NCBI GenBank assembly: GCA_964236535.1
Contig: CAXSEF010000001.1
Coordinates: 1-64,000 of the forward strand
Reading direction: 5' to 3'
Length of the DNA: 64,000 bases
DNA from: CAXSEF01 sp964236535
GTDB lineage: Bacteria; Pseudomonadota; Alphaproteobacteria; Acetobacterales; Acetobacteraceae
In this document: in pieces, positions 37,433 to 44,807 of the stretch
Layout: each line of letters starts with the position of its first letter
Numbering within the stretch: position 1 is the first letter of the stretch
Translations under genes and position numbers: made by a program
The notes under the pieces: model-generated
Told to the model about the DNA's origin: nothing
The model's input: only the letters and a program-made list of their open reading frames with translations
The model's database searches: none

Positions 37433-37750
37433 CTACGGCTGCGGCACGGTTCCCGGGACGAACGGCGGCGTGGTCGGCAGCCCGCTCGAAGGGTCGGTCG
37501 TGGTGAACGGCTTGCCGAAGGAATCGAGGTTCTGCGCGCGTGGCAACGGTGGCGGCGCGCGGAACTGCGGCGCCGGGCCTGTCGCCTGGGCGGGCCCGGA
37601 CAGGCCGCTGCCGAACGGGCCCGCACCCGGTGCGGGGGCGTTCACCTGCGGCGGCGGCACGACCTGCGCCCCGGCTGGCATGGCTGCCAGCAAGACAGTG
37701 GCCAGGATTGCGGCGGTGCACGCGCGCCGCGGGGCTTCTCGGTCGCTCAC
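37433..37750 (-). CDS. Small proline-rich exported protein
   Basis: A 105-residue protein with a signal peptide (RACTAAILATVLLAAMPAGAQ) and a Pro/Ala/Gly-rich mature part (VVPPPQVNAPAPGAGPFGSG ...) that looks disordered. The ATG overlaps the otsA stop (ATGA), so it is the last gene of the otsBA operon. The function is unknown. Confidence 0.65.
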   Translation of the reverse strand: MSDREAPRRACTAAILATVLLAAMPAGAQVVPPPQVNAPAPGAGPFGSGLSGPAQATGPAPQFRAPPPLPRAQNLDSFGKPFTTTDPSSGLPTTPPFVPGTVPQP

Positions 37751-39072
37751 GCCGCGGCCTCCAGCTTCGCCAGGAAGCCGGCGGCCCAGGCGGCGGCGGT
37801 GTCGGTGTGCACCGCGCGATGCATGCTGCCCCAGCGCTGCCGACGCTCGGCCTCGTCGAGTCCGAGCGCCAGGTGGATCGCCTCGGCGATCTCGTCGGGA
37901 TCGTAGGGGTTGACCAGGATGGCGCCCTTCATCTCGGACGCGGCGCCGGCGAACCTCGACAGCACCAGTGCGCCGGGGTCGGCGGGGTCCTGGGCGGCGA
38001 CGTATTCCTTGGCAACCAGGTTCATGCCGTCACGCAGCGGGGTTACCAACCCGACACGGGCGCGGCGGTGGAAGCCGGCCAGCGTGGTGCGCTGCATCGA
38101 ACGAGTGATATAGTGCAGCGGCACCCAATCGAACTCGGCGTGCTCGCCGTTGATCCAGCCGGCGAGTTCGTCCAGCTCGCGGCGCAGCGCGCGGTACTGC
38201 GAGACGTCGCCGCGCGAGACCGGGGCAACCTGCAGGTAGCTGACATGGCCGCGGTGCTCGGGAAAGCGGGCGAGCAACTGGGCGAAGCCGCGCAGGCGCT
38301 GCGGCAGGCCCTTGGAGTAGTCGAGCCGGTCGACGCCCAGGATCAGCATGCGACCGGACAGGCTGTCGTGCAGGCGGCGGTCCTCGGCGCCACCCTCGGC
38401 GCGCTCGGCGTCGCGGGCGAAGCTGTCCGGGTCGATACCGATCGGGAACGCCTTGGCCCGCGCCGCGACGCCGACCGCCTTGAGGCAGGCGTTGAGATTG
38501 GCGGCGTCGTCCCGGGTCTGGGTGCCGATCACGTCGTAGGCCGCGAACCCGCGCAACAGGCGGTCGGCCTGCGGCAGGGTGTCGAACAGGAACGGCGGCG
38601 GGAACGGCGTATGCAGGAAGAAGCCGAGTCGCTGGGTGGCGCCGGTGTCGCGCAGCGCCTGGCCCATCGTCATCAGGTGGTAGTCATGCACCCAGACCAC
38701 GTCGTCGGAGCGCAGAAGCTCCGCCAGGGTCCGGGCGAACAGGGTGTTGACCGCGAGATAGGCCTCGAGGTCGGCGCGGCGGAACTCCGACAGTCCGAGC
38801 CTGCCGTGCAGCAGCGGCCACAGCACGCCGTTGCTGAAGCCGCGGTAGAAGCCGCGGTACTGCGTCTCGGTCAGGTCGATGGTGGCGAAACCGAGCCGGC
38901 CGGACTGCGAGGTGGCGAGCTTCGTGCTGTTGGACTGCTTGCCGGACCAGCCGAACCACAGCGTGTCGCGCTCGGCAATGGCATCCCTGAGGCCGATCGC
39001 CAGGCCACCAGCGAGCTGGCTGCGCTCGCGCGGCGGCGGCACCCGGTTGGAGACGACGACTAGCCGTCCCAT
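37747..39072 (-). CDS. otsA: Trehalose-6-phosphate synthase
   Basis: A 441-residue GT20 enzyme that joins UDP-glucose and glucose-6-phosphate. It has VVVSNRVPPP, GGLAIGLRDAI, VWVHDYHLM, FFLHTPFPPPFLFDTLP, FPIGIDPDSF, ILGVDRLDYSKGLPQRL, PLRDGMNLVAKEYVA and the usual C-terminal region. Its start lies 13 nt inside otsB, so the two are translationally coupled. Trehalose is a desiccation/osmotic protectant. Confidence 0.94.
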   Translation of the reverse strand: MGRLVVVSNRVPPPRERSQLAGGLAIGLRDAIAERDTLWFGWSGKQSNSTKLATSQSGRLGFATIDLTETQYRGFYRGFSNGVLWPLLHGRLGLSEFRRADLEAYLAVNTLFARTLAELLRSDDVVWVHDYHLMTMGQALRDTGATQRLGFFLHTPFPPPFLFDTLPQADRLLRGFAAYDVIGTQTRDDAANLNACLKAVGVAARAKAFPIGIDPDSFARDAERAEGGAEDRRLHDSLSGRMLILGVDRLDYSKGLPQRLRGFAQLLARFPEHRGHVSYLQVAPVSRGDVSQYRALRRELDELAGWINGEHAEFDWVPLHYITRSMQRTTLAGFHRRARVGLVTPLRDGMNLVAKEYVAAQDPADPGALVLSRFAGAASEMKGAILVNPYDPDEIAEAIHLALGLDEAERRQRWGSMHRAVHTDTAAAWAAGFLAKLEAAA

Positions 39073-39812
39073 CGGTCCTCTGCAGGGTTGGCCGCCGCTA
39101 GACGGGCAATCCAGGCGCGCACGTCCGTCGGTTCGCCGAACGCCTCGGGCACGCGCAGGCCGACGCCACCCAGCGCCACCGCAGCCGCGATGCCATCCTC
39201 GTCGGTCACGTCATCACCCACGAACACCGGGAGACGCCCGGCGAAGGGCGGGTGGGCCATCAACGCGCGCACTGCGCCGCCCTTGTCGATGCCGTCGGGG
39301 CGGATTTCCCATGCCATCTTGGCGCCGAGCATGCGGAAGCGCCCGTCGGCGGGCGCGATCAGCGCCGAGAGCACCTCGTGGAGGGCAGTGCCATGCTGCG
39401 GGGCCGTGCGGTAGTGCAGCACGAAGCCGTGCCGCTTGCTCTCCAGCAGCGTCCCGGGATGGGACGCGGCGATCGCCTCGGACGCCTCGCGCCAGCCGTC
39501 GAGCAGCTCGGGCAGCGGCGGCACGTGCACCGCGGCGCCGGGGGCGTGGCGGCTGGCCCCGCCGTGCTCCCCGGCGACGGCGTACGGGATGTCGGGCAGC
39601 AGGGCGTCGATCTGCGCGATCGGCCGGCCGGTGACGATGGCGAGCGCGCCGCCCACCCGGTCCCGCAACCGGGCGAGCGCGTCCGCGAGGCCTGCCGGGA
39701 CCACGACCTGTTCCGGGGTCGGCGCGATATCGACGAGCGTGCCGTCGAAGTCGAGCAGGAATGCCGCCCGGCCCGGGGACGGCAGCGCAAGACGTGCTGG
39801 GGGGTAGGTCAT
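39060..39812 (-). CDS. otsB: Trehalose-6-phosphate phosphatase
   Basis: A 250-residue HAD phosphatase that completes trehalose synthesis: LLDFDGTLVDIAP with the catalytic aspartates, IVTGRPIAQIDALLP, AGEHGGASRH, ESKRHGFVLHYR, WEIRPDGIDKGGAV and VFVGDDVTDEDG. ATG 39812 is chosen; an in-frame TTG lies 12 nt upstream. It follows the DUF2155 gene after 69 nt. Confidence 0.92.
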   Translation of the reverse strand: MTYPPARLALPSPGRAAFLLDFDGTLVDIAPTPEQVVVPAGLADALARLRDRVGGALAIVTGRPIAQIDALLPDIPYAVAGEHGGASRHAPGAAVHVPPLPELLDGWREASEAIAASHPGTLLESKRHGFVLHYRTAPQHGTALHEVLSALIAPADGRFRMLGAKMAWEIRPDGIDKGGAVRALMAHPPFAGRLPVFVGDDVTDEDGIAAAVALGGVGLRVPEAFGEPTDVRAWIARLAAANPAEDRWDG

Positions 39813-39881
39813 CGCCGTGCACAACCGTATCGACGAAGCACAGTTCCTCGCCTGGAGGCTGTGCTCATCGCAGGTGGGCGC

Positions 39882-40424
39882 TCATCCGGGCTGCCGTGGC
39901 GGAACGGCCGCGGGCGGCACGGAGCTGGCGGGTGCTGCGGAACCCGGCAGTGCAAGTTCGGGCGCCGGTCCTGCCGGCGGCGCGGGTGCGCCCTGGCAGG
40001 ACAGCAGGAGCACGTCGTAGAGCGGGTTCTCCAGCATGCCGAGCTGCGGCTCGCCCGAGAACATCCAGCCGTGAAAGCCCGGCGCGCCCTCGTGGCTGTC
40101 GGTGATGTCGAGGAAGGCCGCGGCGTCGGCCGGCAGCTCGGGCGGGTGCACGACGCAGGCCTTCAGCGTGAGGGTCAGCGAGTGGAACGCGGCGGCGTGC
40201 CCGACCGCGAGCACCAGCGGGCTCGCCTGCGCGCCGATCTTGTCCAGCACCCGCAGCTCAGCTTGCTGGCGGGGCAGCCAGGTATTGGCGTTGGGCAGCA
40301 CCGGCGGGGCCACCGTGGTCGCGGCCGCGGCACCCCGCAGCGCGGCCCAGGCGAATGCCGTTGCCAGTGCCGCGACCGGCGCCGCGCAGGTTGCGACGAG
40401 GCGTGGGGTCGCCGGCGCACTCAC
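39882..40424 (-). CDS. DUF2155 exported protein
   Basis: A 180-residue protein. The signal segment is followed by the DUF2155 domain: AELRVLDKIGAQASPLVLAV, HSLTLTLKACVVHPPELPAD, AAFLDITDSH, FHGWMFSGEPQLGMLENPLY and DVLLLSC, then an Ala/Pro tail. The function is unknown; it is found with NDUFA12 and MlaD genes in alphaproteobacteria. The start overlaps the small gene upstream as ATGA. Confidence 0.82.
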   Translation of the reverse strand: MSAPATPRLVATCAAPVAALATAFAWAALRGAAAATTVAPPVLPNANTWLPRQQAELRVLDKIGAQASPLVLAVGHAAAFHSLTLTLKACVVHPPELPADAAAFLDITDSHEGAPGFHGWMFSGEPQLGMLENPLYDVLLLSCQGAPAPPAGPAPELALPGSAAPASSVPPAAVPPRQPG

Positions 40425-40660
40425 CCGGCGCCGGGCCGGCGCAGGTTCCTCACCACGGACACGAGCAGGTCGCGCATCGCGTGCTCGTCGACGCCCATCA
40501 GCACGGCGTCCTCGAAGGCGTCCTGCATCACCTGCGCCAGCTCGGCCTGGTTCTCGGCCAACACCCGCAGCTTCTCGCGGCAGGAGACGGGGTTGCCGTC
40601 GGGCTGGCGCCAGACGATGCCGGCCGCAGCGCTGGCCTGCCTGGCCGCGGCGTCGCTCAT
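40421..40660 (-). CDS. Small hypothetical protein between mlaD and DUF2155
   Basis: A 79-residue acidic, probably helical protein (EKLRVLAENQAELAQVMQDA, FEDAVLMGVDEHAMRDLLVS). ATGA overlaps on both sides fix its start and show it is part of the operon. No known family; it may be specific to Acetobacteraceae. Confidence 0.7.
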   Translation of the reverse strand: MSDAAARQASAAAGIVWRQPDGNPVSCREKLRVLAENQAELAQVMQDAFEDAVLMGVDEHAMRDLLVSVVRNLRRPGAG

Positions 40661-41166
40661 TTCAGGCCCGACGACGCGCCGCCCTTGCCGGGCGGGGCCT
40701 TCACCGCGTTGACCATGTCGGTCACGCTGAAGATGAACTTGCCGAGCAGCTGCTCCAGGCTGACCGAGCCCTGGGTCACGGTGATCTTACCATTGGCGGG
40801 AAGCATGGTGTCGGCGCCGCCCGGGGCGAGTGCCAGGTACTTGCCGCCAAGCAGCCCGTCGCTGGTGATCTCGGCGCTGGTGTCGCTGGGCAGCTTCACG
40901 TCGCGGCGCACCGAGAGGGTGACGTCGGCGAGGTAGGTCCTGGGGTCGACGCTGGCGCCGAGCACGCTGCCGATCTTGACCCCGGCAAGGCGGACGTCCG
41001 ATCCGGTGGCGAGCCCGTCGATGTGGTCGAAGTCGGCGTGCAGCACGTAGCCGCTGCCGCCGCCGGTGCCGGTGTTGGCGACCGCGTAGGCGAGGAAGCC
41101 GCCGGCGATCACCAGCACCGCGGCGCCGGTCAGCAGCTCGACGGGGTTGCGCCTGGTCATGCTCAT
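40657..41166 (-). CDS. mlaD: MlaD-family outer membrane lipid asymmetry protein
   Basis: A 169-residue MCE-domain protein: helix LLTGAAVLVIAGGFLAYAVA, then the MCE domain with ATGSDVRLAGVKIGSVLG, YLADVTLSVRRDVKLPSDTS, AEITSDGLLGGKYLAL and a C-terminal helix. MlaD is the periplasmic substrate-binding part of the Mla phospholipid transporter. mlaE and mlaF are not here. In alphaproteobacteria a lone mlaD between NDUFA12 and DUF2155 is usual. Confidence 0.88.
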   Translation of the reverse strand: MSMTRRNPVELLTGAAVLVIAGGFLAYAVANTGTGGGSGYVLHADFDHIDGLATGSDVRLAGVKIGSVLGASVDPRTYLADVTLSVRRDVKLPSDTSAEITSDGLLGGKYLALAPGGADTMLPANGKITVTQGSVSLEQLLGKFIFSVTDMVNAVKAPPGKGGASSGLK

Positions 41167-41516
41167 GCTCCGGGGGTCCAGGCCTCGTAGTCGCCGGTCG
41201 CGGCCGCGGTGCGGCCGCCGCGGTACTCGCTGCCCGAGGGGCGATACCCGTCAGGTGTGCCGGTCATGTTGGACAGATGCGGCTTCTCCCAGACCCGGCG
41301 AGGCACGGCGGTCAGCGGCGAGTCCGTGGTGTAGTGCAGCCAGGCGTGCCACTCGGCCGGGACTGCGCTGCCCTCGGCGAGGCCGGCGAACATCACCCAG
41401 CGGCGGCGACGGAAGCCCGCGCGTTGCCGGCGTTCCTCGAAGTAGCGGTTGCCAGCCCCGTCGGTACCGACGGGCGTGCCGCGCAACCAGGTGAACAGCC
41501 GCGTGCCTAGGGTCAT
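41163..41516 (-). CDS. NDUFA12-like NADH:ubiquinone oxidoreductase subunit
   Basis: A 117-residue homologue of the accessory complex I subunit NDUFA12 (B17.2): GNRYFEERRQ, PAEWHAWLHYTTD, KPHLSNMTGTPDGYRPSGSE. It is probably part of, or an assembly factor for, respiratory complex I. ATG 41516 gives the family length; the frame is open further upstream but through repeat sequence. First gene of the operon, overlapping mlaD as ATGA. Confidence 0.88.
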   Translation of the reverse strand: MTLGTRLFTWLRGTPVGTDGAGNRYFEERRQRAGFRRRRWVMFAGLAEGSAVPAEWHAWLHYTTDSPLTAVPRRVWEKPHLSNMTGTPDGYRPSGSEYRGGRTAAATGDYEAWTPGA

Positions 41517-41577
41517 GGGAGGGATATACGCAGCGCACGGCGCGCGGTCCATCCGTTGGCGGGACGAGCGGCGGGAA

Positions 41578-41729
41578 GCAAGCAGGATTGGGCTCTGCCC
41601 AGACCCGCAAAGGGCCGGTGGCCTTTTCATTCTGTATGTCTGGGGGCGCGCCGCCACAAGTGCGCCCCAGGCATGCGCGGGTCCGGAGCCTCAGGCCCCA
41701 GCGGGTCCAAGGCAGTGCCCTGGCCCTTC
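41578..41729 (+). repeat. Intergenic palindromic repeat, copy 9 (full length, variant right arm)
   Basis: Left arm AGCAGGATTGGGCTCTGCCC, AGACCCGCAAAGGGCC; right arm GGAGCCTCAGGCCCCAGCGG, GTCCAAGGCAGTGCCCTGG. It lies between the divergent NDUFA12 and TSCPD genes. Confidence 0.65.
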
Positions 41730-41767
41730 GCCCCTGCACCGGCGCCGCCAACCTTGCTGCCCAGTGG

Positions 41768-41776
41768 TTATCCACA
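41768..41776 (+). promoter_or_regulatory. Perfect DnaA box
   Basis: TTATCCACA, identical to the strong DnaA consensus. It overlaps the first candidate NrdR box, 77 nt before the TSCPD gene start. One isolated 9-mer is weak evidence on its own; the pairing with NrdR-like boxes raises its value, because DnaA also acts at the E. coli nrdAB promoter. Confidence 0.45.
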
Positions 41777-41787
41777 AGATTGTGTGG
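41772..41787 (+). promoter_or_regulatory. Candidate NrdR box 1
   Basis: CCACAAGATTGTGTGG, a 16-bp near-palindrome with a perfect CACAA-GA-TTGTG core. NrdR boxes are 16-bp A/C-rich palindromes occurring in tandem with centres about 31-32 bp apart. Confidence 0.5.
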
Positions 41788-41803
41788 GTGTTCTCCTGTT
41801 GTA

Positions 41804-41819
41804 CCACAAAATCTGGTTT
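41804..41819 (+). promoter_or_regulatory. Candidate NrdR box 2
   Basis: CCACAAAATCTGGTTT. Its reverse complement matches box 1 at 12 of 16 positions. It starts exactly 32 bp after box 1, which is three helical turns and the spacing reported for NrdR boxes. The gene start is 33 bp downstream. Confidence 0.48.
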
Positions 41820-41852
41820 GCGAAGCCGGCTACGCGGCATAGCGTCGGGTCC

Positions 41853-43430
41853 ATGAGAACAAGCCCGACCTGGCACGGCGTACGGATGCGGACTCTGAAC
41901 GCCGGGGCGGAGCCGGACGCAGCCACGCGGCGGGTCACGCTGCCGGCGTCGTGGGGCGAGCCCGCCGCCGCGGCGCTGGCAGCGTTGGCGCCAGGGACGC
42001 GCGCCGTGTCGCTTGCGGAGGCGGCGGAGGCCTGGATCCGGCCGCTCGCGCGTCGGGCGTGGCAGTTCGGCGGCACGGCGCACCTCGATGTGCGGTTGCA
42101 CGGGCTGCTGCTGCGTCGTCAGGCGGCGCCGAACGCGGTGGTGTGGGCGTCCGGTTCCGGGCCGGGGGTTGCGGCGCCCGCTCCTGCAGCCGACAGGTCG
42201 GCGCCCGACGTGGCCGGGCCCGTGCCAGGCTTCGTGCTGTCGCTGCCGGCGTTCCACGAGGGCATGACCGCCGGCTGGACCGTCGCGGGCGCTGGTCGGG
42301 ACGGCGGAGGCGAGGAGCGCGAGGCGGGCGGCTTTGATGTCGCGGGGTTCGTGGCCGCGGTGGAGACGGTCGCGGAGGCGCTGCGGCTGCTCGGGGCCGA
42401 GGGTGGCACGGTCGCGATGTCCGGGCTCGACGCGCTGCTGGCGGCGCTGGGGGTGGATTACGCCTCGCAGCAGGCACGCGACGTGGCGTCTTGCCTCGCG
42501 GCGCTGCTGCGGGCGCGGCTCGACGCGACGCTTTCCGATGGGCAGCGCGACCTGCTGCGCGCCGAGCCGTCGTGGCCGGAGCCTCCCGGCTGCGTGGTGC
42601 AGGGCCTCGCCGAGGCGGCGCGGTCGTGGCGGGTGGCGGCGGGCGGGCTGCCGGAGCTCGCGGCCGGCGCGGTGGGCGAGGTTGGGGCGGCCGACGCGCT
42701 GCTGGGGTTGGAGACCGGCGGCATCGCACCGGCGTTCTCCGCGGTCACCGCAGAGGGCGCACTGACCCAGGCGACGCAGGCGCGGCTGGCGGCACGCGGG
42801 ATGTCGCCCGAGGCGGCGCTGGCGGCGGTGCTGCAGGGCGAGACGCTGCTGGTGCCGGCCGGGGCCGAAGCGCATGCGGCGATGCACGACGCGGTCGCGC
42901 GCTTCCTGCCGGTGATGCCGACGCGGCCGGTCGCGGTCGTGCGGTTGCCTGCGGGACAGGCCGGGCGACGTCGGCTTCCGGCGCGCCATGCGGGGGCGAT
43001 GCAGCGGGCGAGCCTGGGCGGGCATCGGCTGTTCCTGCGCACCGGCGAGTATGCCGACGGCGCACTGGGCGAGATCGCGGTGAGCCTGCCGCGCGAGTCG
43101 GCGATGGCGCGCGGGTTAATGGATGGCTTCGCGGAGGCGGTGAGCCTGGGACTGCAGCACGGCGTGCCGCTGCAGTCATTCGTCGAAGCGTTTGCGGGCA
43201 CCCGGTTCGGGCCGGCCGGAGCGGTCGAGGACGACCACGCGATCGGCTTCGCGACCTCGCCGCTCGACTACATCGCGCGCACGCTGTCGGCGCACTACCT
43301 GGGTGCCGCGCTGCCGGCGGTGGGGCCGGTGGCGGCCACGCCGCGGCCGAGCGAGCCGGAGCTGCCGCTTGAGCTGCCGCCGGAGCGGCCGCGCGAGCCG
43401 CGACGGGCGCGGCTGCGCCTGGTGGCGTGA
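41853..43430 (+). CDS. TSCPD-domain protein related to the C-terminus of class II ribonucleotide reductase
   Basis: A 525-residue protein whose residues 370-490 match the TSCPD-type C-terminal extension of alphaproteobacterial NrdJ: GHRLFLRTGEYADGALGEIA, VSLPRESAMARGLMDGFAEA, VSLGLQHGVPLQSFVEAFAG, TRFGPAGAVEDDHAI and TSPLDYIARTLSAHYLG. The first 370 residues are Ala/Gly-rich with no recognisable RNR barrel, cysteines or glycyl site; a part may be a relic of NrdJ. It is not an active reductase by itself; it may bind one or bind nucleotides. Tandem NrdR-like boxes precede it. ATG 41853 is used; ATG 41886 is possible. Divergent from NDUFA12. Confidence 0.7.
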   Translation: MRTSPTWHGVRMRTLNAGAEPDAATRRVTLPASWGEPAAAALAALAPGTRAVSLAEAAEAWIRPLARRAWQFGGTAHLDVRLHGLLLRRQAAPNAVVWASGSGPGVAAPAPAADRSAPDVAGPVPGFVLSLPAFHEGMTAGWTVAGAGRDGGGEEREAGGFDVAGFVAAVETVAEALRLLGAEGGTVAMSGLDALLAALGVDYASQQARDVASCLAALLRARLDATLSDGQRDLLRAEPSWPEPPGCVVQGLAEAARSWRVAAGGLPELAAGAVGEVGAADALLGLETGGIAPAFSAVTAEGALTQATQARLAARGMSPEAALAAVLQGETLLVPAGAEAHAAMHDAVARFLPVMPTRPVAVVRLPAGQAGRRRLPARHAGAMQRASLGGHRLFLRTGEYADGALGEIAVSLPRESAMARGLMDGFAEAVSLGLQHGVPLQSFVEAFAGTRFGPAGAVEDDHAIGFATSPLDYIARTLSAHYLGAALPAVGPVAATPRPSEPELPLELPPERPREPRRARLRLVA

Positions 43431-43449
43431 CCGGGACGGGCTGACAGGA

Positions 43450-43566
43450 AGCAAGATCGAGCTCTGCCCGGACCCGCAAAGGGCCCGAGGTCCATTGATT
43501 CCGTTTTGGAAGCAGGAATATCTGCTGTGGCGGATTTCAGAGGCAGACGCTCCGGCGTGCTTGCCT
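43450..43566 (+). repeat. Intergenic palindromic repeat, copy 10
   Basis: AGCAAGATCGAGCTCTGCCC, GGACCCGCAAAGGGCC at the left; CAGAGGCAGACGCTCCGG and GCTTGCCT at the right. It starts 19 nt after the TSCPD stop, in the convergent space with the HNH gene. Confidence 0.65.
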
Positions 43567-43722
43567 GATTTCTCCCGCACGGGAGCCTGCCCGCGAACTC
43601 GTTCCTGAGAGTAGGCTGGCGTTTCGCCGGCACCGGAGCAGAGCGGCCCCTGGCCGTGAGCAGCAGACCGCCGCGAAAGCACGTTGGATGACCGCTGGAA
43701 TAGAGCGCCCGGGCAGGTTGGC

Positions 43723-44283
43723 TCAGTTTTCGAGCTCGCTGTCCCAGTAAAGATAGTCGCGCCAGCTCTCGTGGAGGTAGTTAGGGGGGAAAGCGCGGCC
43801 ATTGTCCTGCAGCTCCCAGGTCGAGGGCTGCGCAGGGGTCTGGCGCGGGTGCATGTGGCACTCGCGTGGCAGGCGGGAGCCCTTGACCAGGTTGCAGTCG
43901 CCGCAGGCGGTGACAACATTCTCCCAGGTGGTGCGGCCGCCGCGGCTGCGTGGGACCACGTGGTCGAAGGTCAGGTCGTGGGTGGGCAGGCGCTCGCCGC
44001 AGTATTGGCAGGCGAAGGCATCGCGCAGGAACACGTTAAATCGGGTGAAGGCGGGGCGACGGGCGGCGGGAATGTAGTCCTTGAGCGCAATGACGCTGGG
44101 CAGGCGCATGGCCATCGAGGGCGAGCGCACGACGAACTCGTATTCGCTGAGCACCGAGACGCGGTCGAGGAACACTGCCTTGACCGCGTCCTGCCATGCC
44201 CAGGTGGAGAGCGGGAAGTAGGAGAGCGGGCGGAAATCCGCGTTGAGCACCAGGGCCGGGAAGTGCAGACCGCCGTCTTGCAA
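43723..44283 (-). CDS. HNH endonuclease
   Basis: A 186-residue protein of the HNH family that is widespread in alphaproteobacteria as a single-copy chromosomal gene. An N-terminal domain (FPALVLNADFRPLSYFPLST) precedes a zinc-supported HNH core: CQYCGERLP, LTFDHVVPRSRGGRTTWEN, VVTACGDCNLVKGSRLP. It should cut or nick DNA, but the cell role is unknown. The start is TTG 44283, with AGGAG six nt upstream; this ribosome site decides the start because no ATG is available before the conserved N-terminus. Confidence 0.83.
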   Translation of the reverse strand: MQDGGLHFPALVLNADFRPLSYFPLSTWAWQDAVKAVFLDRVSVLSEYEFVVRSPSMAMRLPSVIALKDYIPAARRPAFTRFNVFLRDAFACQYCGERLPTHDLTFDHVVPRSRGGRTTWENVVTACGDCNLVKGSRLPRECHMHPRQTPAQPSTWELQDNGRAFPPNYLHESWRDYLYWDSELEN

Positions 44284-44807
44284 CGCGTGCTCCTGTACGG
44301 GAGCCGAACGACGACGGGGGCACTTCGCGAGAGACTTGCCACCGAACGCAGCACGACGCCGAAATCCTCTAGCTGATTATGGTCCGGAGCGGCGGGCCGA
44401 ACAAGGCGGGGGTGGCGGTTTCACAATCCGATCATTGGTCGGCCGTTCGCGTCGGCGCGAGCCATCTCCTCGCCTTCTCACTCCCCTATCCGTTTGACCA
44501 GTACGGTCGTCATTGCAAATGCGATGGGACTAGCACCTTCGGCAGCATTGTCGAGGCTCTGCCATTCGACGCAAAATAGCTCAAGAAGGATACTCAGGGC
44601 TCGGCCTTGAGCGGAGTCCAGAGGCAGAGTCTGTGGCCTTGCTTGCCATGTCGCCCGCCAGCCCGACCTGGCGTCAAACCCGATCGCGCAGTGGCGGCGA
44701 GCAGCACGGCGGTGACGCAGGTCACCCGGGCGAGATGCCGGTGCCGGGAGCCGGAACCGTCCGGCGGGGCTGGTCACGGCCGCGGATGCACGCCATGGTT
44801 GCTGCCG
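44284..44807. other. Intergenic region with a possible gene remnant
   Basis: Over 500 nt between divergent genes. A minus-strand frame at 44478-44580 reads FCVEWQSLDNAAEGASPIAF, AMTTVLVKRIGE and then stops; its composition is lower in GC and it looks like the last residues of a transporter permease. The upstream part of that frame is antisense to the helicase gene. A repeat half lies at 44594-44647. Confidence 0.35.
44594..44647 (+). repeat. Intergenic palindromic repeat, copy 11 (right half)
   Basis: CTCAGGGCTCGGCCTTGAGC, GGAGTCCAGAGGCAGAGTCT, GTGGCCTTGCTTGCC. Confidence 0.65.
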
